Assembly: GCF_900109265.1 (NCBI RefSeq)
Contig: NZ_FNZM01000003.1
Location: 62,001-126,000 of the forward strand
Source of the DNA: Paraburkholderia tropica
GTDB taxonomy: Bacteria > Pseudomonadota > Gammaproteobacteria > Burkholderiales > Burkholderiaceae
DNA: 64,000 nt
Direction of reading: 5' to 3'
A program made the position numbers and the translations under genes. Below are positions 1 to 7,932 of the stretch, in pieces. The first letter of the stretch is position 1. Each line of letters starts with the position of its first letter. Under the pieces are notes generated by a model, which ran no database searches, had not been told where the DNA came from, and worked only from the letters and a program-made list of their open reading frames with translations.

Positions 1-833
1 TCCACGCCGATCACTTCCGACGCCGTGATCTGCACGCTGTCGATATATTCGCGCCGCCAGATGGGCTCGAACATCGCATTCGCGAAGCGCACCGCGAGAA
101 TGCTCTGCACGGTGTCCTTGCCGAGAAAATGGTCGATGCGATAGACCTGCGATTCCTGCGCGAAACGCAGCAGATGCTGGTTCAGATCGCGCGCGGTGGC
201 GAGGTCGGTGCCGAAGGGCTTTTCGATCACGATACGGCGGAACGGGCCGCTGCCTTGATCGCCATTCTTGTCGCCATCGCCGTCCTGTTTGAGCAGACCC
301 GCCTTGCCGAGCCGCTCGATGATCGGCTTGAAAAAGCGCGCGCCCACGGCGAGATAGAACACGACATTGCCGCGTTTTTCGCCGTCGAGCTTTTGTGCGA
401 GCTGCTGATAAGGCGCGTCGTCCTCGAAGTCGCCGGCCATGTAGTGCAGACGCTGCGCGACCCAGTCCCACGCGCGTTCGTCGAGCTTGCCGGCGTGAAA
501 GGTGCTGGCCTTGTCGGCGGCGAATTGCGCGAGTGCGTCGTGCAGGTCGTTGCGCCAGGCGTCGGTGGCGCGCTCGCCGTGATTGACGCCGATGATCTGC
601 ATGCCGCCGTCGAGCAGACCGTCGACAGCGAGGTTGTAGATCGCCGGCATCAGCAGGCGTTTCGTCAGGTCGCCGCCCGCGCCGAAGATCACGAGCGTGC
701 AGGGCGGCGCGGGATGTTCGCCGGCGGCCGACGCGCTCGCGCGCGGCGCGGCTTGCGGGTTCTGGGCGGTGTGCGGATCGGCGGGCAGCTTGGCGGCCTG
801 GTTCGCGGTGCTTGCGGGGGTATTCGTCGGCAT
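1..833 (-). CDS. zwf: Glucose-6-phosphate 1-dehydrogenase, 3' end cut by window edge
   Basis: This enzyme oxidises glucose-6-phosphate to 6-phosphogluconolactone with NAD(P)+, feeding the Entner-Doudoroff and pentose phosphate routes. About 277 N-terminal residues are visible; the rest lies beyond base 1. The nucleotide-binding motif GAGGDLTKR is at about residues 51-59, EKPFG at 204-208 and the substrate/catalytic signature RIDHFLGK at 232-239, so the family is secure. The ATG at 833-831 gives an Ala/Pro-rich N-terminal extension of about 40 residues ahead of the Rossmann fold, longer than in E. coli Zwf, so a later start cannot be excluded. The next gene, an AraC regulator, is divergent; nothing in the 185-bp gap identifies a specific operator. 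Confidence 0.95.
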   Translation of the reverse strand, partial: MPTNTPASTANQAAKLPADPHTAQNPQAAPRASASAAGEHPAPPCTLVIFGAGGDLTKRLLMPAIYNLAVDGLLDGGMQIIGVNHGERATDAWRNDLHDALAQFAADKASTFHAGKLDERAWDWVAQRLHYMAGDFEDDAPYQQLAQKLDGEKRGNVVFYLAVGARFFKPIIERLGKAGLLKQDGDGDKNGDQGSGPFRRIVIEKPFGTDLATARDLNQHLLRFAQESQVYRIDHFLGKDTVQSILAVRFANAMFEPIWRREYIDSVQITASEVIGV

Positions 834-1018
834 GATTTCGCTTCGGTTGAACGTGAACGTTCTCTGTGAGCAAGTGCGATACCTTGACGGACCCGCGCGC
901 CGCGCGCGGAGTTCCATCCGCCTGCCGCGCCGAAAGCGTTCTGTAACACGAGGGCGCGCGCGGCTGACGTAAACTGGTTAGCTGATTCCGCTGCCGAAGA
1001 CGAGGATTCCCGCCCATC

Positions 1019-1900
1019 ATGACGAACGCGATGACCGATGCGAACGCCGATGCAAGCGTGGACGGCAACTGGCTCGTCGCGCGCCGCGACGCCGAGACGG
1101 GCATCGAAGGCCTGCGCGCGCATTTCAGCGGCCACGCCTACGATCCGCACGATCACGACGACATGCTGATCGGCTACACGGAGCAGGGCGTCCAGCGTTT
1201 CCAGTGCCATCGCGCGCTGCACACGAGCGTGCCGGGCCGCGCGATCCTGATCGAGCCGGGCGCGTTGCACGACGGCCACGCGCCCGAGACCGAGGGCTTC
1301 ACCTACGCGATGCTCTACCTGCCGCAGACGTGGGTCGCGCACGCGGCGCAGCGGCTCGACCTGCCCGGCCTCGGCCGCGTGGAGGCCGCGTTCGGCCAGA
1401 CGCTCGTGGACGACCGCGCGCTCGTCGAGTCGATTCGTCAGGCCTTTCTCGCGATCTACGGCGACGAGGGCCGCCTCGCGCGCGACCAGTCGCTCGACCG
1501 CCTGCTGATGCTGCTCGGCGGCCAGTTGCGCGAGACACTGGCCGATGCCGCTCACCTGAACAGCAGCGCGGCGCCGCCCGCGATCGCGCGCGTGCGCGAC
1601 GCGCTGCACGCGCACATGGACGGCAACCTCGGCCTCGACGACCTCGTGCAGATCGCGGGCATCGACCGTTTCCGGCTCACGCGGCTGTTTCAGCGCGCGT
1701 TCGGCACGTCGCCGCACGCGTATCTGGTGCGCTTGCGGCTGCGCGCCGCGCGCCGTCTGCTGGCGGCGGGGCGCACGCCCGCGCAGGTCGCGGCGGAAGT
1801 CGGTTTCGCCGATCAGAGCCACCTCGGACGCTGGTTCCGCCGCGCCTACCGGATGACGCCCGCCGCCTACCGGCGCATGTGCACAAACGTTCCAGACTGA
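1019..1900 (+). CDS. AraC-family transcriptional regulator with cupin sensor domain
   Basis: Protein of 293 residues. The N-terminal half resembles an AraC-type cupin ligand domain, with a His/Asp cluster (YDPHDHDD) near residues 41-48. The C-terminal ~100 residues carry the two helix-turn-helix units of the family, ending in the typical second-HTH signature (VAAEVGFADQSHLGRWFRRA, followed by TPAAYRR). It should bind DNA in the cytoplasm and respond to a small molecule that cannot be named from sequence. The stop codon TGA overlaps an in-frame ATG of the downstream DUF2000 reading frame, so the two genes are probably co-transcribed. No strong Shine-Dalgarno site precedes the ATG at 1019. Confidence 0.9.
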   Translation: MTNAMTDANADASVDGNWLVARRDAETGIEGLRAHFSGHAYDPHDHDDMLIGYTEQGVQRFQCHRALHTSVPGRAILIEPGALHDGHAPETEGFTYAMLYLPQTWVAHAAQRLDLPGLGRVEAAFGQTLVDDRALVESIRQAFLAIYGDEGRLARDQSLDRLLMLLGGQLRETLADAAHLNSSAAPPAIARVRDALHAHMDGNLGLDDLVQIAGIDRFRLTRLFQRAFGTSPHAYLVRLRLRAARRLLAAGRTPAQVAAEVGFADQSHLGRWFRRAYRMTPAAYRRMCTNVPD

Positions 1901-1950
1901 TGCCCCGGACGTCGCCGATCATGGGCGGCTTGTTCATTCCGGATGCAATC

Positions 1951-2358
1951 ATGTTCGATACGAAAGTGGCCCTGATCGTGCGCGACGATCTCGCCGTCTG
2001 GCAAAAGCTCAATGTGGTCGCGTTTCTCGCGACCGGCGTGGCCGCCGCCGCGCCCGACGCGCTGGGCGAACCGTACGAGGACGCCGCCGGGCGTCGGTAC
2101 GGCCGCATGCTCGGCCAGCCGATGATGGTGTTCACCGCCGATCTGCCGGGCTTGCAGGCCGCGCATCGCCAGGCGATTTCGCGCGAGGTGCGGATCGTGC
2201 CCTATGTGCACGCGATGTTCTCGACGGGCCACGACGCCGCCAATCGCGAGGTGTTTCGCGCCGAGGACGCGGACCATCTGAATCTCGTGGGCATCGCGTT
2301 GCACGGGCCGAAGAAGGCCGTCGACAAGGCCGTGAAAGGTCTCAAGCTGCACGCGTGA
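1951..2358 (+). CDS. DUF2000 family protein
   Basis: Small (135-residue) cytoplasmic protein matching the DUF2000 family, which has a peptidyl-tRNA hydrolase-like fold and no established reaction. Visible family features are the opening MFDTKVALIVRDDLAVWQKL strand-helix unit, the central GQPMMVFTAD segment and the terminal LNLVGIALHGPKKAVDKAVK helix. In-frame ATG codons also occur at 1900 (overlapping the AraC stop) and 1921. I chose 1951 because family homology begins there and a GGAT sits about 8 bases upstream, but the start is uncertain. It follows the AraC gene on the same strand and is probably its co-transcribed partner. Confidence 0.75.
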   Translation: MFDTKVALIVRDDLAVWQKLNVVAFLATGVAAAAPDALGEPYEDAAGRRYGRMLGQPMMVFTADLPGLQAAHRQAISREVRIVPYVHAMFSTGHDAANREVFRAEDADHLNLVGIALHGPKKAVDKAVKGLKLHA

Positions 2359-2378
2359 GCGTCAAGCCTCGCGCCGAA

Positions 2379-3968
2379 TCAGTCGCGCGGCAGCGCGTCG
2401 AGCGCGGCGCGCAACTCGCCGACCACGTTCGACCAGTCGTCGCGCCGCGTCTGGCGAAACAGGCGCGCGTTCGCGTACCACGGCGTATCGCTGCGCGCGA
2501 GTTGCCAGCGCCAGTCGGGCATGAAGGGCAGCGCGATCCACACCGGCTTGCCGAGCGCGCCTGCGAGATGCGCCACGGCCGTATCCACGCTGATCACAAG
2601 ATCGAGCCGTGAAATGAACGCGGCGGTGTCGGCGAAATTCGAAAGGCGCGCCGACACGTCGCGCAGCACGCCGCGTTGTTCGAGTTGCGCGAGTGTGTCG
2701 CGATCACGCTCGCGGATATCCGGTTGCAGCGCGAAAAAGCGCGCGTCGGCGTCGAAGAGCGGCAAGAGCTGTTCGAGCGTCATAGAACGATTGCGGTCGT
2801 TCAGATGCGTGCGGCTGCCCGACCAGACGATGCCGATGTTGGGTTTGCGCTCGCTGCTGCCATCACTGCTGCCGTTGTTATCGGCGAGCACGTCGTTCCA
2901 TGGCGCGGTATCCACGTTGGCATCGAGATACGGCGCAGTCGCGGCCAGATCGGCCGCGCGCAATTTCAGCACGAAAGGCAGGCTCAACAGCGGGATGTGA
3001 TAGTCGAACGGCGGTGCTGCGTCCGCTTCGCCGATCACCTCGGCCGCGCCGCGATAGCCGCGCAGAAGCGGCAACAGCGCGTCCTGCACGCGCAGCACGA
3101 CGCGCGCGCCCGCCGCGCTCAACCGATCGACGAGACGCAGGAATTGCAGCGTGTCGCCATAACCTTGTTCGTGATGCACGAACAGCGTCTTGCCCGCGAC
3201 CGGCTGCGCGCCGGTCCAGAGCGTCTGCGCCGGGAAGCCGTGATCCTGGCTGCCGTCGCGCCAGCGCCATTCGTATTCGCGCCAGCCGTGCTCGAATTCG
3301 CCGCGCAGCAAATTGGTCTGCGCGCGATTCGTGCGCGCGCCCGCATCGTTCGGATCGATGCTGAGCGCCTTCTTGAACTGCTGCATCGCCTCGTCGAAAC
3401 GCCCGAGATCGCGCAGCGCCACGCCCAGATTCACATGCGCGAGCACGAAGCGCGGATTGAGCGCGATGGCGTGCCGGTACGCGTCGAGTTCCTCGTTGTA
3501 GCGCGCCATGGTGCCGAGCAGCGTGCCGCGGTTGTAATGCGCTTCGGGCGAGCGCGGCTGCAATTTGCAGAGTTGCTCCATCGTGGCCAGCGCGCGCGCC
3601 GGCTGCTCCAGACGAATCAGCGCCATCGCCACGCCCAGCACCGATTCCGCGTGATGCGGCGAGCGCGCGAGTGCGCGTTCGTAAAGCGCGAGTGCATCGG
3701 CGTGACGCTGCGCGAGCTGGCAGACCTGCGCGGCGAAATGCAATTGCTCCGTCGACATCGTCATATTGGCCGCCGCACGCACGAGATAATCGGCGGCGCG
3801 CGCGTGATCGCCCTGACGCGCGGCGAGATAGCCGAGACCTTCGAGTGCTTCGCCGTGATCGGGCGCGTGGTTCAGGACGTCTTGCAGGAGACGCGCGGCG
3901 TCGTCGGTTTGCCCGGCGGCGGCGTGTTGTTGCGCGGCGTCGAGCGCGCGTTCGATATCACGATTCAT
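2379..3968 (-). CDS. TPR protein fused to a GT9-like (ADP-heptose transferase-type) glycosyltransferase domain
   Basis: Protein of 529 residues. The first ~250 residues are tandem tetratricopeptide repeats (units such as EAHYNRGTLLGTMARYNEEL and ALRDLGRFDEAMQQFKKAL). The C-terminal ~270 residues have glycosyltransferase family 9 features: FVHHEQGYGDTLQFLRLVD, NIGIVWSGS and the signature DTAVAHLAGALGKPVWIALP. Such fusions are common in proteobacteria and are thought to glycosylate proteins or surface polymers; the acceptor is unknown. An upstream in-frame extension to 4082 exists, but the ATG at 3968 begins the first TPR helix directly and is preferred. The gene is convergent with the DUF2000 gene, ending 20 bases from it. 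Confidence 0.88.
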   Translation of the reverse strand: MNRDIERALDAAQQHAAAGQTDDAARLLQDVLNHAPDHGEALEGLGYLAARQGDHARAADYLVRAAANMTMSTEQLHFAAQVCQLAQRHADALALYERALARSPHHAESVLGVAMALIRLEQPARALATMEQLCKLQPRSPEAHYNRGTLLGTMARYNEELDAYRHAIALNPRFVLAHVNLGVALRDLGRFDEAMQQFKKALSIDPNDAGARTNRAQTNLLRGEFEHGWREYEWRWRDGSQDHGFPAQTLWTGAQPVAGKTLFVHHEQGYGDTLQFLRLVDRLSAAGARVVLRVQDALLPLLRGYRGAAEVIGEADAAPPFDYHIPLLSLPFVLKLRAADLAATAPYLDANVDTAPWNDVLADNNGSSDGSSERKPNIGIVWSGSRTHLNDRNRSMTLEQLLPLFDADARFFALQPDIRERDRDTLAQLEQRGVLRDVSARLSNFADTAAFISRLDLVISVDTAVAHLAGALGKPVWIALPFMPDWRWQLARSDTPWYANARLFRQTRRDDWSNVVGELRAALDALPRD

Positions 3969-4181
3969 GGCGAGGCGGGAGAAAGGCAGACGTCGGGCCG
4001 ACGATAAACGCGCCGTGAACGAACGACAAGCGCGCCCGGCAACGCGGCCCGAAAGCGGCTCATTGTAAGGGATCGCCCGCACGGTCGCATGATACGAACG
4101 GCCCGCCGCGAAGCGCTGTGCACGCGTACCGATTGCGCAAATCGCTCAAGCAATTTCGTAATTTGCCGTAATTAGTAATAT

Positions 4182-5336
4182 TTGGCATTTCCTGCGCGCA
4201 TTTTGACCGACTCCGCGACCCCCGCCGCAAGCGATCTGGCTACGCTGATCGAAACCGTGCAGCGCAACGAGCGCACACTACGAAGCTTTCAGAGCGTTGA
4301 GCTGCAATTGATCGGCGCGCGCGACTGGAGCACTTTTCTCGACGGCGTGCTCGTGCGGCTTCGCACAGTGTTCGCGCTTGCGTCGGTCAGTCTCTGGGTC
4401 GATGAGCGCGAACCGTTGCTGCGCGAGCTGCTGGAGATCGACGCGCCGCATGAAGCCGCTGCTGCGTGCCTGAAAGCCGGGCGCGGCCACGGTGCGGCGC
4501 TCGCGCGTCTGTGCGGCGCGCAGGCCGCCCTTGCGCATTGCTGGCTGGGCCCGGCGAGCGAACTCGACGCGGCGACCCGCGACACTTTTATCGACGCACG
4601 CGCGCACAAGGGCAGCGCGATCGTGCTGCCGCTCTGCGCGCACGACGCGGTGCTCGGCTATCTGTGCCTCGCGAGCGGCGACCCGCATCGTTACGAGGCG
4701 AGCATGGCGACCGATCTGCTCGAACGCTTTGCAAACGTCGCCGCGCTGAGTCTCGACAACGTCGCGCACCGCGAGCATCTGCGCCTGATCGGCATCACCG
4801 ACCGGCTCACGGGCCTGTCGAACCGGCACTATTTCGACGAGCGCCTGCATCACGACGTGTATCGCGCGGCGCATCACGCCGAGCCGATCTCGTGCCTGTT
4901 CATCGACATCGACCATTTCAAGCAGATCAACGATGCGCATGGTCATACGGTGGGCGACCAGGCGCTGGCGGCGATTGGCGTCGCGCTGCGTCAGCATGTG
5001 CGCGTGGGCGACACGATCTCGCGCTATGGCGGCGAGGAATTCGTCGCGCTGCTGCAATGCGATATGCCCGACGCGCTCAACGTGGCCGAGCGCATCCGGC
5101 GCGCGGTGCAATCGATCGTAGTCCATAGCGAGGACGGCGCGTGCCTCGAGCTGAGCGTGTCGATTGGCGTTTCCGCTTATCGGGCCCATCGCGCACATCG
5201 CGCCGATTCCGCTGCAACGAACCGCGACGACGCGGCCAGCATCGCGCAGACGCTGCTCGACGCCGCCGACCGTGCGATGTACCAGGCCAAGCTCGAAGGC
5301 CGCAATCGCGTATCGACGCTCGACATGCATGCTTGA
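4182..5336 (+). CDS. Diguanylate cyclase with N-terminal DUF484/GAF-like sensor
   Basis: Soluble protein of 384 residues with no membrane segment. Residues ~20-195 resemble a DUF484/GAF-type sensor module; residues ~205-380 are a GGDEF domain. The catalytic motif is intact (GGEEF at about 283-287) and is preceded by a canonical product-inhibition I-site (RVGD at about 274-277), so it should make c-di-GMP with feedback control. There is no in-frame ATG near the 5' end. The candidates are TTG at 4182 or TTG at 4203, neither with a clear ribosome site, and an in-frame TAA lies just upstream at 4176. The gene precedes the sia-like operon but is separated from it by 370 bp. Confidence 0.88.
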   Translation: MAFPARILTDSATPAASDLATLIETVQRNERTLRSFQSVELQLIGARDWSTFLDGVLVRLRTVFALASVSLWVDEREPLLRELLEIDAPHEAAAACLKAGRGHGAALARLCGAQAALAHCWLGPASELDAATRDTFIDARAHKGSAIVLPLCAHDAVLGYLCLASGDPHRYEASMATDLLERFANVAALSLDNVAHREHLRLIGITDRLTGLSNRHYFDERLHHDVYRAAHHAEPISCLFIDIDHFKQINDAHGHTVGDQALAAIGVALRQHVRVGDTISRYGGEEFVALLQCDMPDALNVAERIRRAVQSIVVHSEDGACLELSVSIGVSAYRAHRAHRADSAATNRDDAASIAQTLLDAADRAMYQAKLEGRNRVSTLDMHA

Positions 5337-5706
5337 ATCGCTGATAAAAAAACCAGATGGCGATTCGCTCTTTTCGAAATAAATCGCGCCGCGATTAACG
5401 ATTGCCAACTGGCGTTATTTATTTAATTTCCAGAAATAATCCATTCGCGCCGCGCGCATGCCGCTAACGGTGCATCGTGCATTCGCGCCGCGAGGCGTGT
5501 TGCACCGCAACCCTCAAAAAAAGGCTCCGCGTGCGCGGGGCAGTCAAAATTACCCGCTTCGAGCAGACAAAAAACGCGCAAACGTTAGCGTGCAAGCCGT
5601 CGAATGCGAACGCATCGATTCGAGCTATTTCTCAGACGAATGTAACGAAACTGACATAAAGAGTCATTAGCGTGCTGGTTTTCCTTATTTATTGGAACGG
5701 ATAGCC
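5337..5706. other. Intergenic region upstream of the sia-like operon
   Basis: No convincing protein gene. The stretch is AT-richer than its surroundings. It contains an A7 tract followed by a GC hairpin, which would read as a terminator on the minus strand, and a possible minus-strand promoter; see the small RNA candidate listed separately. A GGAACGG ribosome site for the next gene lies at 5694-5700. Confidence 0.6.
5516..5632 (-). ncRNA. Candidate minus-strand small RNA in the siaA leader
   Basis: On the minus strand a possible promoter (-35 ATGACT at 5667-5662, 17-base spacer, -10 TACATT at 5644-5639) is followed about 100 bases later by a hairpin with arms CCCCGCG/CGCGGAG (5541-5523) and a run of seven T (5522-5516), a rho-independent terminator shape. 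No minus-strand gene exists here for that terminator to serve. The elements are seen directly; that they make a stable RNA is inference. Confidence 0.25.
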
Positions 5707-6939
5707 ATGCATCCCGCGCTTGCGCAGTTTCGTCGTCCGGGACTTTCAGCAGGTCCGCGTAGCGCCGGGGAATTGGCACAGGACGTACCGGCCATCGACG
5801 CTGCGGATTCAAATTCTCTGGTGATGGAGATTTTCTATTCGCGGCGCGATATGGCCAGTCTGGCGGTGATCGAAAACGATCGCCCCATCGGCCTGATCAA
5901 TCGCGATATTTTTCTGTCGCAAATGAGCAAGCCGTTTCATCGCGAGCTTTACGATAAAAAAAGCTGCATCGCGTTCATGGACAAAGAGCCGCTGATCGTC
6001 GAGGCGGACATGAGCATCGAGGCGCTCACGTTCAAGACCGTCGAGGTGGGCGAGAAGGCGCTGGTGGATGGCTTCATCGTCACGCGCGAAGGCCGTTTCC
6101 TGGGCGTGGGCAACGGGCTGCGTCTGCTGAGCATCGTCGCGGAAATGCAGGCGGAGAAGAATCGCCAGATCATGCAGAGCATCGAGTATGCGAGCGTGAT
6201 CCAGCAAGCCATGCTGCGCGCTTCGCGCGAAACGCTCTCGACCACGCTGCCCGACGCGGCGCTCGTCTGGGAACCGCGCGACGTGGTGGGCGGCGACTTC
6301 TATCACTTCGCCGCGTTCGCCGACGGCTGGTTCGGCGCGGTGGCCGACTGCACGGGTCACGGCGTGCCGGGCGCGTTCATGACGCTGCTGGCGTCGGCGT
6401 CGCTTTCGCAGGCGCTGGAGCAACTGGGTCCGCGCGATCCGTCCGCGCTGCTGGCGGCGGTCAATCGCAGCGTGAAGGCGCTGCTCGGCCAGATCAACGG
6501 CGTGGGCGACGCGCCGCAATCCAACGACGGTCTCGACGCCGCGTTCTTCTGGTACGACGCGAGCCGCGCGCAACTGCTGTTCGCGGGCGCGCGCGTGGCG
6601 CTGCATGTATTGCGCCCCGACGCCGACGCCTTCGAAAGCATTGCGGGCGACCGCATGGGCGTGGGCTATGTCGACAGTCTCGCCGACTACGCGTGGGGTT
6701 TGCATACCGTGGACGTGCCGCCAGGCAATCTGCTGTTCGTCTCGACCGACGGTTTGACCGATCAGATCGGCGGCCCGCGCAAGATCGCGTTCGGCAAACG
6801 CCGCGCGCTCGAACTGATCCTTGCCGACCGCGAGAACACGCCCGCCGGAATTTCGGCGCGCCTGCTCGAGGCGCTGGGCAAGTGGCAAGGCGCGCAGGCG
6901 CGCCGCGACGACGTCACACTTTTCTTTGCACGTGTTTAA
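5707..6939 (+). CDS. siaA: SpoIIE/PP2C-family serine phosphatase, SiaA-like
   Basis: Likely the phosphatase that dephosphorylates the SiaC switch protein encoded two genes downstream. The C-terminal half (from about residue 150) is a SpoIIE-type PPM phosphatase with the metal-ligand motifs VVGGDFYHF, DCTGHGVPGAFMT, STDGLTDQ and RRDDVTLF. The N-terminal ~140 residues look like a CBS-type or tandem sensor module (IGLINRDIFLSQM and a repeated FIVTREGRFLGV element) linked by a short coiled coil. Pseudomonas aeruginosa SiaA instead has a membrane-bound HAMP sensor, so this version appears cytosolic. The ATG at 5707 is preferred over an in-frame TTG at 5692 because GGAACGG lies six bases upstream. 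It is the first gene of a tight four-gene operon. Confidence 0.85.
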   Translation: MHPALAQFRRPGLSAGPRSAGELAQDVPAIDAADSNSLVMEIFYSRRDMASLAVIENDRPIGLINRDIFLSQMSKPFHRELYDKKSCIAFMDKEPLIVEADMSIEALTFKTVEVGEKALVDGFIVTREGRFLGVGNGLRLLSIVAEMQAEKNRQIMQSIEYASVIQQAMLRASRETLSTTLPDAALVWEPRDVVGGDFYHFAAFADGWFGAVADCTGHGVPGAFMTLLASASLSQALEQLGPRDPSALLAAVNRSVKALLGQINGVGDAPQSNDGLDAAFFWYDASRAQLLFAGARVALHVLRPDADAFESIAGDRMGVGYVDSLADYAWGLHTVDVPPGNLLFVSTDGLTDQIGGPRKIAFGKRRALELILADRENTPAGISARLLEALGKWQGAQARRDDVTLFFARV

Positions 6940-6953
6940 GGCAATCCACGAAT

Positions 6954-7517
6954 ATGTCTGCCATTCTGGATCAGAACCATTGTTTCTTTGAAATTGCGCG
7001 TCAGCGCAACCTGATTTTTTATCACAAGGGCTATTTCTCCCACAGCATCGTGGCCGCCATGAGCGAGGTCGTGAAGCTGCAACTGGAAGTGGCCGGACTG
7101 AGCGGGCCGACGCGCCGCAAGATCTTCTCATCGTTCATCGAAATCTCGCAGAACATCGTGCATTACTCGTCCGATGCGCTCTCCGAGAACTGGCAGCAGG
7201 GCGGCGCGGTGCGCGAAGGCGCGATGTGCATTTCCGCCGACGGCGAGCGCCATCTGATGGTGTGCATGAATCCGATCGCGACGGTGGCCGTGAACGATCT
7301 GCGCGAGAAGCTGGAGCCGCTGCGTTCCATGTCGATCGAGGAAATCAAGCAGGCCTACAAGTTGTCGCTGCGCGCGGACACGCCGACCGAAAGCAAGGGC
7401 GCGGGGCTGGGCTTTCTGACGATGGCGCGCGATGCGAGCGCGCCGCTCGAATTCGCGTTCTATCCGCGCGAGGACGATCCCGAGACCACGCTCTTTTGCC
7501 TCAAGACCATCATCTGA
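6954..7517 (+). CDS. siaB: SiaB-family protein kinase (DUF6272)
   Basis: Protein of 187 residues matching the SiaB family, which in Pseudomonas phosphorylates SiaC and opposes SiaA. Visible support includes the N-terminal segment IFYHKGYFSHSIVAAM, the helix IFSSFIEISQNIVHYSSDAL (which corresponds to the N-box of GHKL-type ATP-binding domains) and SKGAGLGFLTMAR (a glycine-rich lid). It has no membrane segment. The ATG at 6954 lies 14 bases after the phosphatase stop and 17 bases before siaC, so the genes are almost certainly co-transcribed. Function is inferred from the complete four-gene context plus family resemblance. Confidence 0.85.
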   Translation: MSAILDQNHCFFEIARQRNLIFYHKGYFSHSIVAAMSEVVKLQLEVAGLSGPTRRKIFSSFIEISQNIVHYSSDALSENWQQGGAVREGAMCISADGERHLMVCMNPIATVAVNDLREKLEPLRSMSIEEIKQAYKLSLRADTPTESKGAGLGFLTMARDASAPLEFAFYPREDDPETTLFCLKTII

Positions 7518-7534
7518 CCAGGGCCGGTTACAGA

Positions 7535-7921
7535 ATGGAAAACCTATTTATCGCCGCCACGGCGACTTCGCCGGAAATCGATTTCCGCTTCGATCAGCAA
7601 TGGCTTTCGCTTCGCGGCGAGTCGTATCCCGAGAACGCCGCCGCGTTCTACGCGCCGATCATCGAGCAGCTCAACGCGTGGCTCGATGCGAGCACGGCCG
7701 CGACCATCACGGTCGAAGTCACGCTCACGTATTTCAACAGCTCCAGCACGAAGATGCTGTTCAGCGTGTTCGACGCGCTCGACCGCGCGGCATCGGCGGG
7801 CAATCAGGTGCAGGTGAACTGGTATCGCGACGAGGAAGACGAGACGATCCTCGAATTCGGCGAGGAGTTGCAGACCGACTTCACGGCGATCCAGTTCAAC
7901 GATTGTCCGGTGGCGACTTGA
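7535..7921 (+). CDS. siaC: SiaC-family (DUF1987) phosphorylatable switch protein
   Basis: Protein of 128 residues of the DUF1987/SiaC family. In Pseudomonas the unphosphorylated form binds and activates the cyclase SiaD, while phosphorylation on a conserved Thr releases it. The family core strand-turn is present at residues 64-73 (LTYFNSSSTK); the region that carries the phospho-acceptor here shows Ser-Ser-Ser-Thr, so the acceptor may be serine. The C-terminus ends in the acidic segment DEEDETILEFGEEL. Spacing of 17 bases from siaB and 11 bases to siaD places it in the middle of the operon. Confidence 0.88.
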   Translation: MENLFIAATATSPEIDFRFDQQWLSLRGESYPENAAAFYAPIIEQLNAWLDASTAATITVEVTLTYFNSSSTKMLFSVFDALDRAASAGNQVQVNWYRDEEDETILEFGEELQTDFTAIQFNDCPVAT

Positions 7922-7932
7922 GGACCGCGGGC

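Noticed and set aside
2676..4007. 443-codon plus-strand open frame
   Set aside because: Antisense to the TPR-glycosyltransferase gene, with Arg/Ala-rich translation and no ribosome site.
4181..4196. TTGGCA and TGCG resembling a sigma-54 -24/-12 promoter
   Set aside because: The spacing between GG and GC is two bases too short, and it overlaps the likely TTG start of the diguanylate cyclase.
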